Assembly: GCA_018292915.2 (NCBI GenBank)
Contig: JACVVK020000058.1
Span: 1,234,501-1,298,500, forward strand
Length of the DNA: 64,000 nucleotides
Source of the DNA: Batillaria attramentaria
Lineage: Eukaryota > Mollusca > Gastropoda > Batillariidae
Direction of reading: 5' to 3'
Below, piece by piece: positions 55,926 to 64,000 of this stretch. The notes beneath the pieces were generated by a model that was not told where the DNA came from, searched no databases, and saw nothing but the letters and a program-made list of their open reading frames with translations. Within the stretch, counting starts at the first letter, position 1, and each line of letters begins with the position of its first letter. The position numbers and the translations under genes were made by a program.

Positions 55926-56082
55926 GGTTGGGTGGGTGGTTGATCGGGGATTTAACGTCCTTTTCTACCACGTATGGGTGATATCAAAGACGGGACAACG
56001 ACGAAAGGCCAGCACAAATATTTTGCCCGAACGATCCGAGCATAGAGTCCAGCGCTCTACCATTCGGATATCCCGGCTGACC
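55926..56082 (-). mobile_element. SINE family A
   Basis: Reverse orientation, with an eroded B-box region and intact A-box region (complement of GAATGGTAGAGCGCTGG). Confidence 0.82.
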
Positions 56083-56169
56083 TTCATTGAGAGAGATTAA
56101 TACTACCAGTCATCATTCTTTATCAGCCCGCTTGTTATCTGTCTGAATTCCCGTCTAGCTGAAACGTAC

Positions 56170-56227
56170 CAACGCACCCAGCATAACAAATATCAGCAAA
56201 AGCAGAAATCACGAACACTGGACTCAT
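56170..56227 (-). CDS. Possible alternative first exon of R6
   Basis: ATG at 56227 reads MSPVFVISAFADICYAGCV and splits after G at donor GTACGT in phase 1, as all signal exons of the array do. The hydrophobic core is weaker because of an Asp. It could be an alternative start of R6 or a relic of a further gene. Confidence 0.35.
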
Positions 56228-56288
56228 TTTTAATGATCAAGTGGACGTAAGCCGAAAAACACGAGCAAAAGGCGCGCGCACACGCGCA

Positions 56289-56343
<55 letters not shown>

Positions 56344-56372
56344 CCCGATAATCAAATAACCTCCTATATAGG

Positions 56373-57122
56373 TGTAGCCGAGTGGTTTGGACCTTCTCGC
56401 CCACTACCCTAGGTTCTCCGGCCAGCTGTGTGCCGCCGGCTTTGTTCGCCTGTAGGCTACCGCACGCGTGCAGCGTTGCGGATCCACGATAGCCACGTGT
56501 CAGTTAGTTGTGTTTGTTTGTGTCCATTTAGTGCTAAATATCTCCGCAGTCACTTAACCTAAAGTTATCATGTAAACTATAGTGGTTTCGGAAGAGTTTG
56601 TATTTTCTAATCATGTTTTGTTTTTAGCGCTGTTTTGTAGTTTAACGGGTGTATTTTGCCATTTTCACCACTTTTCGAATGCGTGGTCCCAGCCTTTACG
56701 CTCTTAAATCGGCGATAGGAAATTCTTTGTACATTGCTAATGTTCCAAACTTATGCCATCTTAGAGTACTTTTCACGCTCTTTTCAATGCAGTTTGTTTG
56801 AAGTTTGTAGCTGTTGTATTACGCCCGCTATTGTTAGTTTTCTGTGTGTAAACAAACACAGATTTCGCTGCTACCCGAGCATCTAGCCCTTGTTTCTGCT
56901 GCACTTGGGGCAGTGCTTTCTTTGCGGCTCGCGCTGGGCGCATAAGTAGCCGCGAGCTACGCCTCACTGGACAGTCGCCAGCCAGCCCTGCCGCGAGTCA
57001 CTGCACGGATTGTCTCTCCCCGCTCTGCCATTTGTTGCTGTTTTCCTGTTGTAAATAAACTCATGTCATAGCGACCGCTGTGTTTTGTCTCCCTGCCTGC
57101 ATACTCTACTCAACACCATCAC
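56373..57122 (+). mobile_element. Candidate solo LTR
   Basis: 750 bp starting TGTAGCCG and flanked by ATAGG on both sides (56368-56372, 57123-57127), with an AATAAA-type poly(A) signal near 57054. No internal retroelement genes adjoin it. The end reads CAC rather than the usual CA, so the exact boundary is unsure. Confidence 0.45.
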
Positions 57123-57974
57123 ATAGGCACAGTGTGTGTACTTCCGATTCCAGAAATGTATACATCCTGCTTTGATGTTTGTGCACTTAGGGTTTTATTG
57201 AATTTTATCGATGGCACCGGTGACACTTTGAGATATGAATATGAAAAGACAATACAATAGAGATTGAAAATGATTTTTGATAAGTCGATATAGACTGACA
57301 AAATAGACTGAAAGTGCGGTATACCAAGTTTATTCTTCCAACAAAAGTTTCATGCGACATGACATGAGAAGCCAGCAAGGTAAGTAGTATTCTACAAAAT
57401 ATGTTTTCACAATTTGACACACTTGCAGCATAAGGACAACTGCGCTATAACATAACTGACATGCAATATAGGACATGTTATATTTTTGAAGGGATCAGAG
57501 ATAATAAGGAGACTTCGTCTTTATTTCTTGCATATTTACCAGGGCCGGATCCAAGGGAGAAGGGGGTGGGGGGTGCTTTGGTATTACAGCACCTACCCAC
57601 CCCCTCCCAGCAGTAGCATCAAACTGTAAATAATTGTTTAATATTGAGTTGTAACGTTTGTGTTTTAGTGCCGTATATAACAACAGTTAGAAACTCAAAA
57701 ACGTCGGCTCTTGTGTTTGGCCTTTTACAAGACCCGGGCAATTGGCAAAAAAAAAGAAGCCCCCCCCCCCCCCCCCCCTAAAACTGATTGATCCGGCCCT
57801 GTTTACATTTAAGACATTGACCAGTACCACATTAGTGACAGTTCGGGGTGCATCACGGGATTTTTCCTGAAAAGTTCACGGAGGAATAGTTATTGCCGTG
57901 TGATATCAGTTCTAAACATCAAATCCCGTAACAGAGATTAAACTATAGGTCTTGGTCTTAAGAAGCTGGACCGC

Positions 57975-59790
57975 GGCCTTAAAACACTTCCTGTTCTTCC
58001 ACTGAATATTTTGCTCTCTGATATTCTCTAAAATTATTCTCCACAGTTATTCTCACTGGTATTCAGTTTACTGCACACATATGCATTGCTTGGATAGTGT
58101 AAAAAAATAATGCACAAAATGAATCAATGGATGTTTTCCCATGTACAATCTAATCTGAAAATAATCTCTACAAAGACAGTATGAATATTGACAACTGCAT
58201 AACAAGGAAAGGCCTCACAGCACTTTCTGTTCTTCCATTAGATATTTTGCTCTCTGATATTCTCTAAAAAATATTCCCTAACACACTCTCACTAGCATAC
58301 AGTTTACTGCACACATATGCAACGCTTGGATAATGTACAAAATTAATGTACAAAACTGAATCGCTGGATGTTTTCCCATGTACAAACTGTAATCTAAAAA
58401 TAATCTCTACAAAGATAACATGAATATTGACAATTGCATAACAAGGAAAGGCCTCTTACAGAACTTTCGGTTCTTCCAAGAAATTTTTGCTCTCTATTAT
58501 TCTCTAAAAATATTCTCTAAAACATTCGCACTAACGTACAGTTTACTGCACAAATATGCAACGCTTGAATAATGTACAAAACTGAATCGCTGGATGTTTT
58601 CCCATGTACGAACTGTAATCTGAAAATAATCTCTACAAAGATAACATGAATATTGACAATTGCATTAACAAGGAAAGGCCTCTTAGAGCACTTTCGGTTC
58701 TTCCACTAAATATCTTGTTCTCTCATATTCTCTAGAAAAATATTCTCTAAAACATTCTCACTAACGTACAGTTTACTGCACACATATGAAACGCTTTGAT
58801 AATGTACAAATTTAATGTACAAAATGAATCATTGGATGTTTTCCCATGTACAAACTGTAATCTAAAAATAAATTCCATAATTGCATAACAGGGAAAGGCT
58901 TGACAGCACTTTCTGTTCTTCCATGAAATTGTTTGCTCTCTGATATTCTCTAAAATTATTGTCTAAAGCATTCTCACTACCATAGTTTACTGCACACATA
59001 TGCAACACTTGGATGATATAGAAATGTCCAAAATGAATCATTGGATGTTTTCCCATGTACAAACTGTAATCTGAAAAGAATCTCTACAAAGATAACATGA
59101 ATATTGACAATTGCATAAGGAGGAAAGGCCTTATTGCACTTTCTGTTCTTCCACGAAATTGTTGCTCTCTATTATTCTCTAAAAATATTCTGTAAAACAT
59201 TCTCACTAACGTACAGTTTACTGCACACATATGCAACGCTTGGATAATGTACAAATGTCCAAAATGAACCAATGGATGTTTTCCCATGTAATGTGAAATT
59301 AATCTCTACAAAGACACGCGTATAGTGAACGCACATAACATGAATATTGACCATTGCATAACAAGGAAAGGCCTTAAAGCACTTCTGTTCTTCCACGAAA
59401 TATTTTGCTCTCTGATATTCTCTAGAAGTATAGAGCCGGGAGAGCCGAATGGTAGAGCGTTGGACTCTCAATGCTCGGGCCGTGTGTTCGAATCCCGGCT
59501 TGGGGGCAAATATTTGTGCTGGCCTTTTTCTCGTTGCCCGGTCTTTGATATCACCCTTACTTGGTGGAAAAGGACCTTAAGCTCCCAAACACCCCCTCCC
59601 TCTCTAATAGTATTTTCCAAAACGTTCTCACCAACATGCACTTAACTGCTCCTTTTAACGCTTGGATAAATGTATATACACAATTTATCGATGGATGTTT
59701 TCCAGTGTACAGACTGTAATCGGAAAACAATCTTTACAAAGAAGCATGAATATTGACACTTTCATAACAAGGAAAGCTTTGTTGTTATAA
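57975..59790. repeat. ~235-bp tandem repeat, about 7.5 copies
   Basis: Units recur near 57990, 58225, 58465, 58690, 58910, 59145 and 59385, each with TGGATGTTTTCCCATGTA, TTTACTGCACA and GGAAAGGCC. Copies differ by small indels. A SINE sits in the seventh. Confidence 0.9.
59433..59600 (+). mobile_element. SINE family A inside the tandem repeat
   Basis: Full head GAATGGTAGAGCGTTGGACT and B box GTTCGAATCCCGGC; splits a repeat unit. Confidence 0.88.
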
Positions 59791-60240
59791 GCGCTGTGTG
59801 GCAACAGCATAATGTTGTTACCGTTATCGCTGTTGTGAATTATCTTCAGTAACTCTCTTGCACCAGATGTCAAGCCCTCCGAAGGCGAAATGAATCGGTG
59901 TTAAAAAAACAAAACAAAACAACAACAAAAAACGGTAACACGTACAATTCTGTCATCCTGTGTTACAACCCTGGGAGTGCTCAACCCAAGAATGTCACGA
60001 ACAAGAACAGCACCGTATCGGGAAAAGCAAACATTTACGGTGTGTTTTTCTACACATGGTGTACAGAGGCCGCATTAGTGTAATCTTGCATCTCTGTTTC
60101 CTCTCCAGGTGAAGTGTGGCCGCGAACCTGAGTCTCTGAAACAGATAGTGAAAACACCATGGTGTACCAGCGGATGTAGCTGGCTTTGCCCGGGGTGATG
60201 ATGTGATGTATAGTAAAAGGTTTCCGGTCTCCCTGTTTGG

Positions 60241-60411
60241 TTGGGGAGCCGGGGTGGTCGAATGGTAGAGCGTTGGACTTCTCATGCTCGGGGCGTGAGT
60301 TCGATCCCGGCTGGGGCCAAATATTGTGCTGGCTTTTTCATCGTTGCCCCGTCTTTGATATCACCCTATGTGGTGGAAAAGGACGTTAAACCCCTAAACA
60401 CCCACCCACCC
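60241..60411 (+). mobile_element. SINE family A
   Basis: Flanked by CCCTGTTTGG on both sides; complete head and body. Confidence 0.9.
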
Positions 60412-60711
60412 ACCCCTGTTTGGCTATTGCCGTATTGGTTGCTTGTTTTTTTTTTTTTTTTTTTTTTTTGGGGGGGGGGGGGGGTCTCACTGAGTACATG
60501 CAGCCACCAATTTTTGATTGCGATGTGACAAATCTAAATCAGGCTTGATAGCAAATTCACGCACGCACGCACGCACGCACACACACTGCTCATTTATATC
60601 TAGAAGTCAGTCGACTCAGTCTGTATGTGCTGGTGGAGATTTTGCTGTGTTGTACATAGTTGTACTTGTTGTTGCCGATGATCATTTATTATTGTTATTA
60701 TTGTTGTTGGT

Positions 60712-60787
60712 GCTGATGTTTATTGATTGTTCTTTTTGGCTCACTTGTGTAACAAAGTGAGCCAAAAAGAATAATCAATAAACATCA

Positions 60788-60789
<2 letters not shown>
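60712..60789. repeat. 35-bp hairpin
   Basis: Arms 60712-60746 and 60755-60789 are inverted copies with one mismatch, around an 8-base loop GTGTAACA. Likely the end of a repeat element. Confidence 0.9.
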
Positions 60790-60854
<65 letters not shown>

Positions 60855-60889
60855 CGCGCGCGTGCGTGTGTGTGTGTCTGTCTGTGTGT

Positions 60890-61500
60890 CCGCAGTAAAC
60901 CTTAACATTGGCCTTTTCTCAGAATCTACAAACAGCAGAAACACCAAAATTCGCAAGCTGATAGACAGCCATAAGACCTTTCAAAACGTACCATAATGAT
61001 TGACCTTGACCCAAGGTCAAGGTCACTAAAGCTGTCTGTTTGGAAATTTTACATTGGCATTTTCTCAGAATCTAGAAAAGCCAGAGACATAAATTTGCAT
61101 AATGATAGACATTGACAACACCTTTACTAACATACCTGTATTTAGTGACTTTGAGTCAAGGTCAAGGCCATGCAAACTGTTTTGCGGAAAACCTCCCAAA
61201 ACCTTAACATTGGCATTTTCTCAGAAACAATGAACAGCAGAGGCACCAAACGTGGCATGCTGACAGACAGCCATAAGACCTTTCAAAACATACCATAATG
61301 ATTGACCTTCATCCAAGGTCAAGGTCACTAAAGCTGTCTGTCTGGAAATTTTACATTGGCATTTTCTCAGAATCTAGAAAAGCCAGAGACATCAAACTGC
61401 ATGACGACAGACACTGACAATTCCTTTACTGACATACCTGTATTCAGTGACTTTGAGTCAAGGTCAAGGCCAAGTAGTCTACCGAATCTAATTTTGACCT
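60890..61500. repeat. ~300-bp unit in two tandem copies, with AAGGTCA half-sites
   Basis: 60902-61200 and 61203-61500 match (CTTAACATTGGC, GACAGCCATAAGACCTTTCA and so on). Each has two clusters of TCAAGGTCA-type motifs. Confidence 0.85.
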
Positions 61501-62919
61501 TGGAATCTCTGCAATAGAATTTTTTTCACTTCTATCAGGTCGGTATGGGCATTCTGATCACGGAAAAGTAAGTTAGGACACACAACTTGTTGAATTGACG
61601 TAATTAATTAAGAAATTGTAATTAATTTGATGTGATTTTGGCATGTCTGGGTTTCCATACGCAGTGCCCCGTTTGTTTCTCTTTCCCGGCCTGCTGATCA
61701 CCGCTGTAGCTCCATAAAGTAAACACGCTGTCACTCACAGCGCGGTCAGCAACACGCCGAAAAAGCTCGATGTTCATGCTTTTACACCTGAAGGCGCGCT
61801 CTACCAGCGCTAACGAGGGGTACGGCCGAGAATCCCGTGAGATGCGGCATGAGGACAAAAGCTAGTTTTTAATGTGCGAAATAGCTACATGCGCTTTACT
61901 GCACTGCTGCCGACTTAGTGTGGTGGGACGGTGACCGAAAGTTACTATTATGATAGACTGAAGAACTGGAAACACATTATAAACTGAAATGCACAAAATG
62001 CAAACGTCACAAGACTTTCATGTTATTGACTTTCGTGTTCTGTAAACTTTCATCACTTCGTACCTCATTCAACGAGTGTTTGTACCACGTACTCCGTAGA
62101 CTGAAAAAAATGTAAAAGTTATCAGTTATGTAACATCATCAATTTTAAGTAACTGGTTCTGTGTTTATTCCAGTTTAAAAAAAAAAATCATATCGTCCAG
62201 ATTCATTAATACACTCACTGCAGTGTTCGCGCTAGCCTTCCTGCTACTTCACTTGAAGAAGGGGGAAAGGCCCGAAAAAGTATGGAAACCTAACGTGGTC
62301 AGAACCAGAAATATCCGTGAGAGTGCGCAGACTAATCCTTTCAGTTGAACTGCGTAAAACGTACGTAACACATTCTGCTTCATGTCTGTTGGTTGTCACG
62401 TTCTCGGTGTACAATTGTATCAACTTGTCACAAAAGCCAGCAACAAATATCTTGACTGAAATAGGAAATCAGTGAACTGAAAACACACTGCCGGGTCACC
62501 TAAAAGGCCAGCAGAAGCTAGTGATGTATGGCATGACAATGACAGAAGACCTCGGATACAAGGACATACACGTAACTGCATACCAGGTAATACACCCACG
62601 GGAAGTAAGGACTTCGAGGAAAAGGAGCCGTTCTGCAAAAGTGCGATCAGAGAAATGACGGACGGTCATGGATAAAATTATAGGCCTGCATCCAAGAGAA
62701 TACACTCAATACGCGTCTTAGATCTTCCGTGATGGGGTGTTGTAAAGTACGAAATATACGACAACAAACACCTTAACCAATAAACACATTCATTGTCAGA
62801 TTCAGAGGTAGGACTCTCCGGGACACAAAGGGGAACGTCCAGCAAGGCCACAGAAGTAGAGATGGCATGCTGTTTTAGATCTACTTGCAACCCGCATCGG
62901 CTGGATGCTGCTTTGCATG

Positions 62920-62977
<58 letters not shown>

Positions 62978-63162
62978 CACTGAATCCAACACAAGCAGGT
63001 TCTCTTATTTAAAAAAAAGAAGATATGCCCTGTCAAGGTTACTAAAGTGAAAAACAGTGAACCGAAGTGCTCCTCAGTGAACACATGAATCAGATAAGGT
63101 GTGTGAAGATTTAAGCTGATGTGCTACACAGACATGTTGATGGCTACAAAGACCAAAATGAC
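61500..63162. other. Intergenic, no gene seen
   Basis: Unique sequence with one (GT)n at 62921-62974 and short open frames without recognisable similarity. Confidence 0.5.
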
Positions 63163-63330
63163 CTGGGGGAGCCGGGATAGCCGAGATGATGAGCGTTGGT
63201 CTTTCAATGCTCGGGTCCTAAGTTCGGATCCCGGCTGGAGCCGAATGTTTGTTCCAGCCTTGTCTCGTTGCCCTGTCTTTGATAAAATCCATAAGCGGCG
63301 GAAAAGGACGTTAAACCCCCAAACATTCAC
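63163..63330 (+). mobile_element. SINE family A
   Basis: Flanked by AAATGACCTG on both sides; head GATAGCCGAGATGATGAGCG is mutated in the A box. Confidence 0.85.
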
Positions 63331-63349
63331 CCGTCCTCTCAAATGACCT

Positions 63350-64000
63350 GCCTATAAGGTTAACATTTTCAGGTACCAACTGACGTCTGTGCTTCTGAAT
63401 ACCTCTTTGGCAAGGCTGCAGTGATCATTGCAAGGGCCCAGCACTGACGAAGTGTGACATTACCGTGATTACGTTCATTAGTATTATAGCACACTGTTCT
63501 GTGACCTTGACATGCATTTAGTATAGTCAAGCAGGTGCAGGAAGAGTGTCTTTCTGACAGTTTTTAATAGTTAAATTTGCCCTTGAATGCAGTCATTATA
63601 CACCGGATAAGTCGAGTTTGACATATGACACATGGTAACAGGTTTACGCATGCCATAACCTTAGTGAATTTGACCCTCAAGAGAGCTCAAACAAATGTTT
63701 GCACCTAGAACGGTCCTATCTAGGTGTCTTTGGTTGTCTTTGGGCAAAGGATGAAGCTCCAGACGACAATAGCCTTCCAAAAGAAGCCGACGGAAAGATT
63801 TCTTGTATGGCAGTTGAGCTGGGTTATGGTAGCATTCACAGTTTCAATTTTAAACCTAAATTTATGTCCCAAGAGAACTAGAGCTGCTACAAAACATAGT
63901 TTTGTGTTTAAGAGTATCTTTTGAAAATGTTTACATAGCCATGGCAGATTTTTGATGATATCCTTAAAGGCTCTCTAATGTTCTCTTTCTTTGAATTGCT
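63350..64000. other. Right end, no feature seen
   Basis: Ordinary sequence without repeats or coding signal that I recognise. Confidence 0.5.

Noticed and set aside
56773..56967. 64-codon minus-strand open frame
   Set aside because: Lies inside the candidate LTR and resembles no known protein.
61622..61858. 78-codon minus-strand open frame
   Set aside because: No recognisable domain, splice partners or codon pattern; length is within chance.

Overview
The window is animal genomic DNA from an intron-rich genome, most likely a mollusc and probably a gastropod (inference). It is packed with (CA)n/(GT)n and (CT)n microsatellites, tRNA-derived SINEs and DNA transposons. No prokaryotic, organellar or rRNA signal is visible.

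Its content is one tandem array of six paralogous immunoglobulin-superfamily receptor genes, all on the minus strand and head to tail, called here R1 to R6 from left to right. I rebuilt them exon by exon from splice sites and reading phase. R2 (10778-15454, 612 aa), R4 (21678-28055, 756 aa), R5 (29794-37127, 733 aa) and R6 (40877-55314, 1141 aa) each close into an intact frame from a signal-peptide exon to a stop. R1 (1-7707) runs off the left edge. R3 (16830-20319) has a membrane segment and tail but no recognisable 5' end.

The proteins are built from a shared set of modules. D1 is an N-terminal Ig-like domain. D2 is a domain split over two exons by a phase-0 intron. D3, D4, D5 and D6 are Ig domains, one exon each. 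A transmembrane exon and cytoplasmic exons follow. Module junctions are phase 1, so modules can be gained or lost without breaking the frame: R5 has D1-D6, R1 shows D1-D6 up to the edge, R4 has D1-D4, R2 has D2-D4, R3 has D4 only, and R6 has D1-D6 with the D2-D3 cassette duplicated.

Two kinds of cytoplasmic tail exist. R2, R4 and R6 carry long tails with seven or eight YxxV/L/I motifs, mostly of the form D-x-Y-A-x-V, plus a terminal YNxL...YSHI pair. R3 and R5 carry short tails with a shared TYDRP...YTxL exon and a final exon containing a YxN motif. This resembles the paired long-tail/short-tail layout of vertebrate immune receptors. The whole looks like a lineage-specific immune or self/non-self recognition cluster; that role is inference.

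Introns and spacers hold mobile DNA: a nearly intact mariner (43455-44779), a THAP-coding element with long inverted repeats (2788-3722), two PIF/Harbinger-type elements (5443-5765 and 38815-39981), at least three SINE families, a candidate solo LTR (56373-57122), a ~235-bp tandem repeat (57975-59790) and a duplicated repeat with nuclear-receptor-like half-sites (60890-61500). Right of 55320 I see no convincing gene apart from a doubtful alternative first exon at 56170-56227.
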